Source of the DNA: an uncultured Collinsella sp.
Lineage (GTDB): Bacteria > Actinomycetota > Coriobacteriia > Coriobacteriales > Coriobacteriaceae
Length of the DNA: 40,645 nt
Assembly (NCBI GenBank): GCA_934646965.1
Contig: CAKUEZ010000007.1
Coordinates: 1-40,645, forward strand
Direction of reading: 5' to 3'
Both the position numbers and the translations under genes were made by a program. A model generated the notes under the pieces. The model searched no databases, was not told the DNA's origin, and was given only the letters and a program-made list of their open reading frames with translations. Each line of letters starts with the position of its first letter. Within the stretch, counting starts at the first letter, position 1. Positions 23,461 to 31,627 of the stretch are shown here, in pieces.

Positions 23461-24731
23461 TGAAACAGACCACGAACACCGCTGCTGCCACCCTTGAGCA
23501 AGTCAATGCGATGCCCGCAGCAACTTGGGGCTGGCTCAAGATGAACCAGACCAAGCTCGAGCTTTCGGACGAACTTGCCGCCGCTCCCGCCGAGGTCGTA
23601 GAGGTCGAGGGCCTGGACGAGCAGTTCCTCGGCGCGGACGACGCGTTCGATACCGCCACGGAAGCCATGGCCGAGCGCTTCCCCGAGCGCCGCGCCTCCG
23701 CCCCCGGTGATGCCGCCGACCGCGCCCGCATCACGCCCGAGACCGAGCTCGACGTGCCCGCCACCTCCGTCTACCAGGCAGGCGCCATCAAGCTCGAGGA
23801 GGAGCTCTCCCCCGCCGAGGCCTTCGAGACCGGCATGGGCGAGGCCGCCTACGCCTATCTGGCAGACCACGCCACCAAGCGTATCGTCATCGATGTACCC
23901 GCTTACCAGAACGCCACGGCCACTGTGCGCGTAAGCGGCGTCGACGCTGCCGCCGCGATTGCCACCATCGACGTCGTTGCCCGTCCGCAGGCAACGCTCG
24001 ATCTGAAGATTGCCCTGGACTCCCCCGTTACCGGCGAGGGTGTCGTTGGCTCCGTGCTGCGCGTCTGCGCTCACGAGTACGCCACCGTCAACGTAACCTG
24101 CACGCAGACGCTCGACGACAGCTGGATCGCACTCGACGACACCGGCCTGTTCCTGGACGAGGGCGCGCGCGTCAACGTGCAGCACACTGTCCTGGGCGCC
24201 GGTGCCAGCGCTACCGGCCTTGCCGGCGACCTGCTGGGCGACACCGCCAAGGTGACGATCGATACCGACTACCTGGGCGCCCGCGAGCAGGTGCGCGACT
24301 TTAACTACGAGCTGCGCCATCGCGGCCGCAAGACCGAGTGCGAGATCGACGCCAACGGCGTGCTGACTGGCACATCCAAGAAGGTCTACCGCGGCACCAT
24401 CGACCTCGTGCACGGCTGCAAGGGCGCAACCGGAACCGAGCGCGAGACCGTGCTGCTCGCCAATAAGGGCGTCGACAACAAGACCGTCCCCGTTATCCTG
24501 TGCGACGAAGACGATGTCGCCGGCAACCACGGCGCCACCATCGGCCATGTCCGCGACGAGCAGCTGTTCTACCTCGCCTGCCGCGGCCTCGACCAAAACG
24601 CCGCCGAGGACCTGTTCATCCGCGCCAAGTTGGAGGACGCCGCACTTTCCGCCGCTGACGAGCGCACCCGCGCCGCCGTCGTCCGCCTGGGCAACAACCT
24701 GATCGATAACTTTGAAGAGGAGCTCGCATGA
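23460..24731 (+). CDS. sufD: Fe-S cluster assembly protein SufD
   Basis: The 423-residue protein begins MKQTTNTAAATLEQVNAMPA and is most conserved at its C-terminal half (VYRGTIDLVHGCKGATGTER, then GNHGATIGHVRDEQLFYLAC and RGLDQNAAEDLFIRAKLED). This is the SufB/SufD beta-helix core. SufD lacks the SufB cluster cysteine and stabilises the scaffold. The N-terminal 200 residues are less conserved, as usual for actinobacterial SufD. The start overlaps the sufB stop and its own stop (TGA at 24729-24731) overlaps the sufS ATG at 24728. Confidence 0.93.
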   Translation: MKQTTNTAAATLEQVNAMPAATWGWLKMNQTKLELSDELAAAPAEVVEVEGLDEQFLGADDAFDTATEAMAERFPERRASAPGDAADRARITPETELDVPATSVYQAGAIKLEEELSPAEAFETGMGEAAYAYLADHATKRIVIDVPAYQNATATVRVSGVDAAAAIATIDVVARPQATLDLKIALDSPVTGEGVVGSVLRVCAHEYATVNVTCTQTLDDSWIALDDTGLFLDEGARVNVQHTVLGAGASATGLAGDLLGDTAKVTIDTDYLGAREQVRDFNYELRHRGRKTECEIDANGVLTGTSKKVYRGTIDLVHGCKGATGTERETVLLANKGVDNKTVPVILCDEDDVAGNHGATIGHVRDEQLFYLACRGLDQNAAEDLFIRAKLEDAALSAADERTRAAVVRLGNNLIDNFEEELA

Positions 24732-26053
24732 TCGACACCGAGCACGTTAAATGCGATACCTGCACCGCCCCCGAGCCCATGGAGCTCGACGCCAGCGATG
24801 AGGCTTCGCGCGGTTGGCCTACCGTGGACATCGAGACCAACCCCTACAAGGCGCAGTTCCCGCTGTTCCAGCAGCACCCCGAGATCGCCTTCCTCGATAG
24901 CGCCGCCACCGCGCAGCGCCCCGCCTGCGTGCTCGACGCCGAGCGCGACTTCTACCAGCGCATGAACGCCAACCCGCTGCGTGGCCTGTACTCGCTGTCC
25001 GTCGAGGCCACCGACGCCATCGCCAAGGTTCGCCAGCAGATCGCCGATGTCATCGGCGCCGCCCAGGCCAACGAGGTTGTCTTCACCCGTAATACGAGCG
25101 AGTCGCTTAACCTGGTCGCCAAGAGCTTCGCGCCCACGGTGCTCGAGCCCGGCGACGAAGTCGTCATCACCATTATGGAGCATCACTCCAACCTGATCCC
25201 GTGGCAGCAGGTCTGCCGCGAGACCGGCGCCAAGCTCGTCTACCTCTACCCCACCAAGACCGGTCAGCTCACCACCGAGGAAGTACTTTCCAAGGTGGGT
25301 CCCAAGACCAAGATCTTGGCCGTGGGTCAAGTCTCCAACGTGCTGGGCGTCGAGAACCCGGTCAAGAACCTCGGCAAGCTCGTACACAAGTACGGCGGCT
25401 ACCTGGTCGTCGACGGCGCACAGTCACTGCCGCACATGCCGGTTAACGTAGCCGACCTGGGCGCCGACTTCTTTGCCTTTAGCGCGCACAAGGCCATGGG
25501 CCCCATGGGCATCGGCGTGCTGTGGGGCAAGATGGACCTGCTCAACGCCATGCCGCCCATGCTGACCGGCGGCGAGATGATCGATTCGGTCACCGAGCAG
25601 GACGCCGTCTGGGCGCCCGTCCCCGAGAAGTTCGAGGCCGGCACGCAGGACGCAGCCGGCATCTTCGCCACAGGTGCGGCCCTCGACTACCTGGTCAACA
25701 CCGTAGGTTACGAGAACATCCAGGCCCGCGAGCAGGCACTCGTCCACTACCTGATGGGCGAACTCATGCAGCTCGACTTTGTCCAGATCATCGGTTCCAT
25801 CTATTGGGACAACCACCACGGTGTCGTGAGCTTCAACGTCAAGGGCATCCACCCGCACGACGTCGCGAGCATCATGGACATGGATGGTGTGTGCATCCGC
25901 GCCGGCCACCATTGCGCGCAGCCGCTGCTCACCTGGCTGGGCGTCGAGAACCTTGCCTGCTGCCGTGCCAGCGTGGCCTTCTACAACGACAAGGCAGATA
26001 TCGATAAGTTCATCGCCGGTCTGCATCACGTTTGGAGCACGTTCAATGGGTAA
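24728..26053 (+). CDS. sufS: Group II cysteine desulfurase SufS
   Basis: The 441-residue protein has the PLP lysine in FSAHKAMGPMG (K255), the AGHHCAQPL motif around 392-400, and the catalytic Cys in CCRASVAFYN (C412), followed by the SufS-type C-terminus. It takes sulfur from L-cysteine and passes it to SufU. The first about 47 residues (with CDTC at residues 9-12) form an extension not present in the standard enzyme, which normally begins near PLFQQHPEIAFLDSAATAQR. The gene overlaps sufD by four bases and sufU by eight, so the order is tightly coupled. Confidence 0.95.
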   Translation: MIDTEHVKCDTCTAPEPMELDASDEASRGWPTVDIETNPYKAQFPLFQQHPEIAFLDSAATAQRPACVLDAERDFYQRMNANPLRGLYSLSVEATDAIAKVRQQIADVIGAAQANEVVFTRNTSESLNLVAKSFAPTVLEPGDEVVITIMEHHSNLIPWQQVCRETGAKLVYLYPTKTGQLTTEEVLSKVGPKTKILAVGQVSNVLGVENPVKNLGKLVHKYGGYLVVDGAQSLPHMPVNVADLGADFFAFSAHKAMGPMGIGVLWGKMDLLNAMPPMLTGGEMIDSVTEQDAVWAPVPEKFEAGTQDAAGIFATGAALDYLVNTVGYENIQAREQALVHYLMGELMQLDFVQIIGSIYWDNHHGVVSFNVKGIHPHDVASIMDMDGVCIRAGHHCAQPLLTWLGVENLACCRASVAFYNDKADIDKFIAGLHHVWSTFNG

Positions 26054-26480
26054 TCTGTACACCTCCACCACGTTTATGGAGCACAACTCGCACCCCGACT
26101 ACAAGTACGAGATGGATGCTCCCACGCTCGAGCACGACGGCATCAACCCCAGCTGCGGAGACGAGCTCACCTTGCAGCTTCGTGTCGAGAACGATGTGAT
26201 CGAGGAGGCCTCGTTTACCGGTCATGGCTGCGCCATCAGCCAGGCCAGCGCCGACATCATGGCCGACCTCATCACCGGTGAGACCGTCGAAGAGGCACGT
26301 CGCTTGGCAGGACTCTTCCTTGCCATGATCCGTGGCGAGCAGCTCTCCGAGGAGGACCTGGAAGACCTGGACGAGGCCGCTCAGCTCCAGGATATCTCGC
26401 ACATGCCCGCCCGCGTCAAATGCGCCGAGCTCGCTTGGCGCACCCTCGACGGCATGCTCACGGGACAAAATAATCAGTAG
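26046..26480 (+). CDS. sufU: Zinc-dependent sulfurtransferase SufU
   Basis: I start at the ATG 26046 (MGNLYTSTTFMEHNSHPDYK), giving 144 residues, the usual SufU size. The conserved NPSCGDELTL (C37, D39), GHGCAISQAS (C62) and VKCAELAW (C126) provide the Zn ligands and the accepting cysteine. The insertion between the second and third motifs that separates SufU from IscU is present. SufU accepts persulfide from SufS and feeds the SufBCD scaffold. It closes the operon; an inverted repeat of the same type as found upstream of the operon begins at 26461, inside its last codons. Confidence 0.94.
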   Translation: MGNLYTSTTFMEHNSHPDYKYEMDAPTLEHDGINPSCGDELTLQLRVENDVIEEASFTGHGCAISQASADIMADLITGETVEEARRLAGLFLAMIRGEQLSEEDLEDLDEAAQLQDISHMPARVKCAELAWRTLDGMLTGQNNQ

Positions 26481-26491
26481 TATTTGTCCCA
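26461..26491. repeat. 31-bp inverted repeat, copy 3 (3' end of sufU)
   Basis: CGGGACA-N17-TGTCCCA has the same 31-bp length as the two copies upstream of suf and a longer shared arm (GGGACAAA/TTTGTCCC). It overlaps the sufU stop region between two convergent genes, where an operator is not expected. Confidence 0.6.
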
Positions 26492-26509
26492 AATCTTAAG
26501 AATTTTGTT

Positions 26510-26540
26510 GGCCGAATCGCTTGACATGAGCGGTTCGGCC
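26510..26540. terminator. Hairpin between sufU and the convergent transposase gene
   Basis: GGCCGAATCGC (26510-26520) pairs with GCGGTTCGGCC (26530-26540) with one wobble pair and a 9-base loop. There is no T-run on either strand, so termination is plausible but not typical. Confidence 0.5.
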
Positions 26541-26545
26541 ATTCT

Positions 26546-27346
26546 CTATTCCGAGCCCTCGGCCTGTGCCTTCACCCGCGCATAAGCGCGCACGATACGC
26601 GAGACGGTGCTTTTGCTGATCCCTGTATACCGCTCAATCTCGCGCACCGTATAGCCGCCATCGTGCAAGGCAAAAATGATCCCGTCTCGCCGCGAAGGCG
26701 CCACGGTCTTAAGCTCGTTGAGCGCAACGCCCAGGCGCTTCGCCAGCTTGTCGGCAAACGCATGCCGCTCCCATTCCGTCTCGTCCATATCGTGAATCAC
26801 GGGGTCGAACCCGTCGGGCATCTCCAACGAGTAGGCGATGAAGCCCTCGGTAGAACCAAAGAGCTCGAGCACCGTGGACGGATCCGAAAAGCCCATCGTC
26901 GCATCACCATCAAACGCACGCAGATATTCGGCAAAGCTACTCCACGAATAGCGTTCGACCAGAGCGATGCCAGCCTCCTGCGGATGAGCGTGCACATTGC
27001 GAATCGCCGCCATCAGATGCCGATCGGTATCGAGCGAGCGACGCTCAAAACGATTCTGAAACAAATGCCCGGAACGCCCCGTGCGCTTATTGAAACGACG
27101 TGCATAAGTAAGGAGCAGCCGCTGCATCGCCGCGCTCATCGCGTCCTCATAATCCGCGAGCACCAGGTGCACATGGTTGTTCATAAGGCACCACGCCACC
27201 ACCGTCACGCCGGCATCGCGGCAGTAGTCGCGCATCAGCTCCAAAAACTCCCACCGGTCTTCATCGCCCTCAAAGATGAGCTGCTTGCCCGTACCGCGGG
27301 CACAGACATGGTAAAAGCCGGTAACCGTTCTCCAAACGCGCTGCAT
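26546..27346 (-). CDS. REP-associated tyrosine transposase (RAYT/TnpA_REP, Y1 HUH family) with HTH tail
   Basis: I start at the ATG 27344-27346 (MQRVWRTVTGFYHVCARGTG) with AAGGGAG about five bases upstream; the frame continues upstream without coding character. The 266-residue protein has the Y1_Tnp pattern: HVCARGTGKQLIF, WCLMNNHVHLVL with the HUH pair at residues 58-60, and a catalytic Tyr at Y81 before ARRFNKRTGRSGHLFQNRF. The C-terminal 50 residues (REIERYTGISKSTVSRIVRA) are a helix-turn-helix. RAYTs are single-copy domesticated relatives of IS200/IS605 transposases that act on REP palindromes. No terminal repeats flank it. Two REP-like hairpins lie 2.2 kb downstream. Confidence 0.9.
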   Translation of the reverse strand: MQRVWRTVTGFYHVCARGTGKQLIFEGDEDRWEFLELMRDYCRDAGVTVVAWCLMNNHVHLVLADYEDAMSAAMQRLLLTYARRFNKRTGRSGHLFQNRFERRSLDTDRHLMAAIRNVHAHPQEAGIALVERYSWSSFAEYLRAFDGDATMGFSDPSTVLELFGSTEGFIAYSLEMPDGFDPVIHDMDETEWERHAFADKLAKRLGVALNELKTVAPSRRDGIIFALHDGGYTVREIERYTGISKSTVSRIVRAYARVKAQAEGSE

Positions 27347-27749
27347 GGCGCTCCCTTCGCCGGGATCTGCTTGCCATCCAATACAGCACGATTGAAGCGC
27401 GCCATCAAAACATTCACGCAAAACGATGCACTCGTACGGCCAAAGGCAGTAAACAGACGGCGAACGGCACCGTTGCAACAGGTCAACCACCGTAACGTTT
27501 CCTAAAGCTAACCAAAAGCTTGCCCAAGACTGACCCCCTCTGCCGGAGTTCGCGACCACAGAACATCGAGTTAAACCGTTTCAATTAAAAGTTCCGCGCT
27601 TCTCGCTACGAAAACTGTGCCGTTCGCCGAATATTCCGTGCATTTCGCGGTATGATAGGGGCTGCATGTCATGTCCCTTTCGAAGGGTCGCCCGGCAATC
27701 GCCAGCCACGACCCCCAGACGGGACGCCAACACGATAGAGAGGAGAGGC
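27347..27749 (+). promoter_or_regulatory. Promoter and structured 5' leader of the scaffold-like/GGGtGRT operon
   Basis: Nothing convincing is encoded in 27347-27640 on either strand. TATGAT at 27651-27656 is a plausible -10. The transcript would then contain nested stems: GTCCC (27673-27677) with GGGAC (27721-27725), GGGTCG (27685-27690) with CGACCC (27709-27714), and GGC/GCC (27693-27702), an elongated hairpin ending 25 bases before the ATG. I match it to no known riboswitch. Confidence 0.4.
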
Positions 27750-28484
27750 ATGCAGTACTCACAGGAAGTGGAGAACATGTGCCCCGTTGCCAAGGGTGCA
27801 TACCACGGCCCCGCACCCATCCCCGAGGAGGGCAAGTGGGTCCAGGCTAAGGAGATTTCCGACATCTCCGGTCTTACGCACGGTGTGGGTTGGTGCGCAC
27901 CTCAGCAGGGCGCCTGCAAGCTCACGCTGAACGTCAAGGACGGCATCATCGAGGAGGCCCTCGTTGAGACCATCGGCTGCTCGGGCATGACCCACTCTGC
28001 CGCCATGGCTTCCGAGATCCTTCCCGGTAAGACCATCCTCGAGGCCCTCAACACCGACCTCGTCTGCGACGCCATCAACGTCGCTATGCGCGAGATCTTC
28101 CTGCAGATCGTTTACGGCCGCAGCCAGACCGCGTTCTCCGAGGGCGGCCTGCCCGTGGGCGCCTCCCTCGACGACCTCGGCAAGGGCCTTCGCTCTCAGG
28201 TCGGCACCATGTTCGGCACCAAGGCCAAGGGTGCTCGTTACCTCGAGCTCGCTCAGGGCTACGTCACCCGCATGGCTCTCAACGACAAGAACGAGATCAT
28301 CGCGTTCGAGTTCCTGAACCTCGGCAAGTTCACCGACGCCGTCAAGGCCGGCAAGACCCCCGAGGAGGCCATCGCTGGCGCTATGGGCCACTATGGTCAG
28401 TGGGAGAACGCTGCCAAGTACATCGACCCGCGCACCGACGAGGAGACTCACTCCGTCGCCAGCGTGTTCCCGGTTCACGAGTAG
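27750..28484 (+). CDS. NifU/SufU-like Fe-S scaffold-like protein paired with GGGtGRT
   Basis: The ATG at 27750 follows GAGAGGAGAGG and yields 244 residues. The protein has GWCAPQQGACKLTLNV and VETIGCSGMTHSAAMASEIL, which resemble the C-G-D and G-C motifs of IscU/SufU folds; the second is GCSGMTHSA rather than GCAIS. The downstream half is specific to this family and contains FLNLGKFTDAVKAG. In many gut anaerobes this gene precedes the GGGtGRT gene, as here 18 bases away. The likely role is handling an Fe-S or sulfur cofactor, but the substrate is unknown. It is separate from the suf operon. Codon usage is strongly biased, suggesting high expression. Confidence 0.8.
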   Translation: MQYSQEVENMCPVAKGAYHGPAPIPEEGKWVQAKEISDISGLTHGVGWCAPQQGACKLTLNVKDGIIEEALVETIGCSGMTHSAAMASEILPGKTILEALNTDLVCDAINVAMREIFLQIVYGRSQTAFSEGGLPVGASLDDLGKGLRSQVGTMFGTKAKGARYLELAQGYVTRMALNDKNEIIAFEFLNLGKFTDAVKAGKTPEEAIAGAMGHYGQWENAAKYIDPRTDEETHSVASVFPVHE

Positions 28485-28502
28485 AAAGGGAGGGAAATAA
28501 CT

Positions 28503-29507
28503 ATGACTGTTACGTTCGAAGGTTACGAGCGCCGCGCTGACAAGATCAACAAGTGCCTCGCCGACAACGGCATCGCCTCCCTCGAGGAAGCTCTGCAGAT
28601 CTGCACCGACAAGGGCTTCAACCCGCGTGAGATCGTCAACAACACCCAGTCCATCGCCTTCCAGAACGCCGAGTGGGCCTACACCCTCGGTTGCGCTCTC
28701 GCTGTCAAGCGTGGTGCCAAGTCCGCTTCTGAGGCTGCCGCCATCATCGGCGAGGGCATCCAGGCCTTCACCGTTCCCGGCTCCGTCGCCGAGGACCGCA
28801 AGGTCGGTCTGGGCCACGGCAACCTGGGCGCTATGCTGCTCTCCGACGACACCGAGTGCTTCGCCTTCCTGGCTGGCCACGAGTCCTTCGCTGCCGCTGA
28901 GGGCGCTATCGGCCTGGCTCTGAACGCCAACAAGGCTCGCAAGAAGCCGCTGCGCGTTATCCTCAACGGTCTGGGCAAGGACGCCGCCCAGATCATCGCC
29001 CGCATCAACGGCTTCACCTATGTGAAGACCCAGTTCGACTACTACACGGGCGAGCTCAAGGTCGTCGAGACCATCCCCTACTCCGATGGTCCCCGCGCTG
29101 CCGTTAACTGCTACGGTTCCGACGACGTCCGCGAGGGCGTTGCCATCATGTGGCACGAGAACGTCGACATCTCGATCACCGGTAACTCCACCAACCCCAC
29201 GCGCTTCCAGCACCCCGTCGCTGGCACCTACAAGAAGGAGCGCATCGAGGCTGGCAAGAAGTACTTCTCTGTCGCTTCTGGTGGCGGCACTGGCCGTACC
29301 CTGCACCCGGACAACATGGGCGCCGGCCCTGCCTCTTACGGCATGACCGACACCATGGGCCGCATGCACTCCGACGCCCAGTTCGCCGGTTCTTCCTCCG
29401 TGCCTGCGCACGTCGACATGATGGGTCTCATCGGCATGGGCAACAACCCCATGGTCGGTGCCACCGTCGCCTGCGCTGTCGCCGTCGAGGAGGCCCTCAA
29501 GGCCTAA
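28503..29507 (+). CDS. GGGtGRT protein
   Basis: The 334-residue protein starts at the ATG 28503 behind AAAGGGAGGG. It contains the motif that names the family, SGGGTGRTLHPDNMG, at about residues 258-272, and conserved GLGHGNLGAMLLSDDTECFA earlier. No signal peptide or membrane helices are present. The GGGtGRT family has no established function; its constant partner, the scaffold-like gene directly upstream, suggests a joint enzyme or cofactor system in the cytoplasm. Codon bias is very strong (mostly C-ending codons), as in abundant proteins. A good terminator follows. Confidence 0.9.
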   Translation: MTVTFEGYERRADKINKCLADNGIASLEEALQICTDKGFNPREIVNNTQSIAFQNAEWAYTLGCALAVKRGAKSASEAAAIIGEGIQAFTVPGSVAEDRKVGLGHGNLGAMLLSDDTECFAFLAGHESFAAAEGAIGLALNANKARKKPLRVILNGLGKDAAQIIARINGFTYVKTQFDYYTGELKVVETIPYSDGPRAAVNCYGSDDVREGVAIMWHENVDISITGNSTNPTRFQHPVAGTYKKERIEAGKKYFSVASGGGTGRTLHPDNMGAGPASYGMTDTMGRMHSDAQFAGSSSVPAHVDMMGLIGMGNNPMVGATVACAVAVEEALKA

Positions 29508-29542
29508 TCGCGCCCGCGCGATGCTCATATAGTTGAGCTTAC

Positions 29543-29575
29543 GAGCCGCTACCTTTCGAGGTGGCGGCTCTTTTT
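29543..29575 (+). terminator. Rho-independent terminator after GGGtGRT
   Basis: GAGCCGCTACC pairs with GGTGGCGGCTC (one wobble) around TTTCGA, followed by TTTTT. This ends the scaffold-like/GGGtGRT transcript. Confidence 0.9.
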
Positions 29576-29589
29576 GTTACCCCTCTGGC

Positions 29590-29656
29590 AGTTGCGGTGA
29601 AATAGTTCCTAGATAGCCGCCCTATCCTTCCAAACAGGAACTATTCCACCGCAACT
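29590..29656. repeat. REP-like long hairpin 1
   Basis: Two 21-nt arms (29590-29610 and 29636-29656) match in 20 of 21 positions with a 25-nt loop. The outer half of the arm is AGTTGCGGTG, the inner half AATAGTTCCT. Hairpin 2 shares the outer arm but has a different inner arm. Confidence 0.75.
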
Positions 29657-29681
29657 TCCAAGCGGCCCTCCCCGGTATATC

Positions 29682-29748
29682 AGTTGCGGTGATATATGGA
29701 CTGAATGACGCTTTTTCAGGCCAAAACAGTCCCTATTTCACCGCAACT
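29682..29748. repeat. REP-like long hairpin 2
   Basis: Arms of 22 nt at 29682-29703 and 29727-29748 match at 20 of 22 positions with a 23-nt loop. The outer arm AGTTGCGGTGA is the same as in hairpin 1, but the inner arm ends GGACTG/CAGTCC. The two units are 67 nt each and lie 25 nt apart. The remaining spacer to 29885 is without recognisable features. Confidence 0.75.
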
Positions 29749-29885
29749 CATTGAAGGAATGAGGTGGATCGATCGGATACCCTTGACGCCCACCTGCCAT
29801 ATTTGCCCTTTACCGAATTCCGGTGCCTTTGCGACGGCATTGTCGATCACCCGTGCGACAATGCGCCGGACGAGAAAGGAATCCG

Positions 29886-31412
29886 ATGGAATCGACTGAT
29901 GTACTGGTAATTGGATCTGGCATTGCGGGCCTCTGTGCCGCCATCGAAGCGGCGAGCGCGGGCGCGACCGTCACTGTGGCAAGCGCCGGCAAGACCATGA
30001 GCGGATCGAGCTTCTTCCCGGGTACCTGGGGCCTGGGGCTTATCGGGCCCGTCGACGAAGCCGACGAGCAGGACCTCATCGACACCATCCAGGCCGTCGG
30101 TGGTGGTGTCACCGACCCCGAGCTCGTCCAGACGTTTGTCCACGGCATTCCTCAAGCGATCCAGTGGCTCGAACAGGATCTGAGTGTTGAGCTTCAGCGT
30201 CCGCAAAGCGCCGAGAGCGCCCAGCAAAAGCAATTTATCCCCTGCTTTGACCACAAGACGCGCATGTGGCGCGGCCTCACCCGCAAGCCCCTTGAGGACG
30301 CTCTGACGGCCCAAATCGAGTCTCTCGGCATTCGCCTGCTCCCCCGCCACGAGCTTATCGACCTTGTTGAAGATGCGAACGGAAAGATTGTCGGCGCCGT
30401 TCTCTACGATCGCGCAAACGAGCATTTCGTGCCTGTGACAGCTAAGGCCACCATCATCGCCGCGGGTGGCACGGGCGGCCTGTTTGAGCGCAGCCTTACG
30501 TCGGCCGACGTGCTCAGCTCCTCGCAGGCCATCGCCCAAGCACATGGCGCATCCCTTACTAATATAGAGTTCATGCAGATGATGCCCGGCTTCATCGAGC
30601 CCAAGCGCAACCTGGTCTTTAACGAGAAGACCTGGCGCTACGTCAAGTTCGATCAGCCGGTCGATATCGCTGATGACGAGCTAGAGGATCTGCTCGATCA
30701 GCGCTCCGGATATGGCCCCTTCACGTCGCGCCTGGATTCACGTGCTATCGATCTCGTCATCGACCAGGCGGGCGCCGAAGGCCTGGCGCTCCACTACGAC
30801 TTCCCCCGCGAGGACGTCCCCGAGTTTGTACAGACCTTTGCCACCTGGCTGCAAGACGAGCACGGCATCGCGCCGACCGACGAAATGCGCGTGGCGATGT
30901 ACGCCCACGCCGCCAACGGCGGTATCGAGATCGATAAAACTGCTTTTACGGGTGTTGAGGGACTCTACGCTTGCGGTGAGGCGACAGGAGGCATGCATGG
31001 CGCCGATCGCATTGGCGGCCTATCGAGCGCCAACGGCATCGTCTTTGGGCGCATTGCGGGCGCATCGGCGGCTCAGGCGGCACTAGACGCCCCTCAGACG
31101 CTCTTGAAGACGGATATCACTCTCCCCCAGCGCGGCCTCGCCAAGGCAGATGCAGAACGTCTCACTCGCAGCCTCAAGCACACGATGAGTACCTATTGCA
31201 TGATTAACCGCACCGAGGCTGGCCTATCAGAGGCGCTACAAGAGCTTGAGGGCTTGAAGACGGAGGCAACGACCTTGAGCATGCAGAACGCCCAGGACGG
31301 CGAAATCGCAGCCCTCGCCCGCTTGGAATCGCAGATTCACCTGGCACAGGAAATGGTCAAAGCCATGCGAAACCGAACCGAAAGCCCCGGATCGCACTAT
31401 CGAGCGGACTAA
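29886..31412 (+). CDS. FAD-dependent oxidoreductase, NadB/fumarate-reductase flavoprotein type
   Basis: The ATG at 29886 follows AAAGGAATCCG and gives 508 residues; the open frame upstream lacks the family start. Residues 5-15 (DVLVIGSGIAG) are the FAD-binding Rossmann motif, followed by GKTMSGSSFFPGTWGLG. Then come AAGGTGGLFERSLTSADVLS, HAANGGIEID and GLYACGEATGGMHGADRIGG LSSANGIVFGR, the classical C-terminal FAD region of the NadB/FrdA/SdhA superfamily. The order and length fit an L-aspartate oxidase-like enzyme, but no nadA or nadC neighbours exist, so the substrate is open. No Tat or Sec signal is seen, so it is cytoplasmic. Confidence 0.85.
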   Translation: MESTDVLVIGSGIAGLCAAIEAASAGATVTVASAGKTMSGSSFFPGTWGLGLIGPVDEADEQDLIDTIQAVGGGVTDPELVQTFVHGIPQAIQWLEQDLSVELQRPQSAESAQQKQFIPCFDHKTRMWRGLTRKPLEDALTAQIESLGIRLLPRHELIDLVEDANGKIVGAVLYDRANEHFVPVTAKATIIAAGGTGGLFERSLTSADVLSSSQAIAQAHGASLTNIEFMQMMPGFIEPKRNLVFNEKTWRYVKFDQPVDIADDELEDLLDQRSGYGPFTSRLDSRAIDLVIDQAGAEGLALHYDFPREDVPEFVQTFATWLQDEHGIAPTDEMRVAMYAHAANGGIEIDKTAFTGVEGLYACGEATGGMHGADRIGGLSSANGIVFGRIAGASAAQAALDAPQTLLKTDITLPQRGLAKADAERLTRSLKHTMSTYCMINRTEAGLSEALQELEGLKTEATTLSMQNAQDGEIAALARLESQIHLAQEMVKAMRNRTESPGSHYRAD

Positions 31413-31627
31413 TCTGAGCACTCATCTAAAGCAGAAAACAACTTATCGATATTAATGGGCCCAGCGGCGCACTTTTGCACCATCGAAATAGTGCCAGAAA
31501 AGAAACGCCATCATATCCGTGATATAGACCCTTTTATGTCCTCGCGGTCGCGTATCCTCTTTAGGCATGTAGTTACAACATGATGAAGGCGAATAACGCG
31601 TAGCCCACCGACCAGAGAGGAAGAGAT
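31413..31627. other. Intergenic region, probable RhuM promoter
   Basis: This 215-base spacer is AT-richer than both neighbours and contains a ribosome-binding site (AGAGAGGAAGAG) just before the ATG of the RhuM gene. No terminator with a T-run was found for the oxidoreductase gene. No open frame is convincing. Confidence 0.4.

Noticed and set aside
27759..29528. A 589-codon antisense frame opposite the scaffold-like and GGGtGRT genes
   Set aside because: It is a shadow of strongly biased codons; no family motif and no ribosome-binding site.
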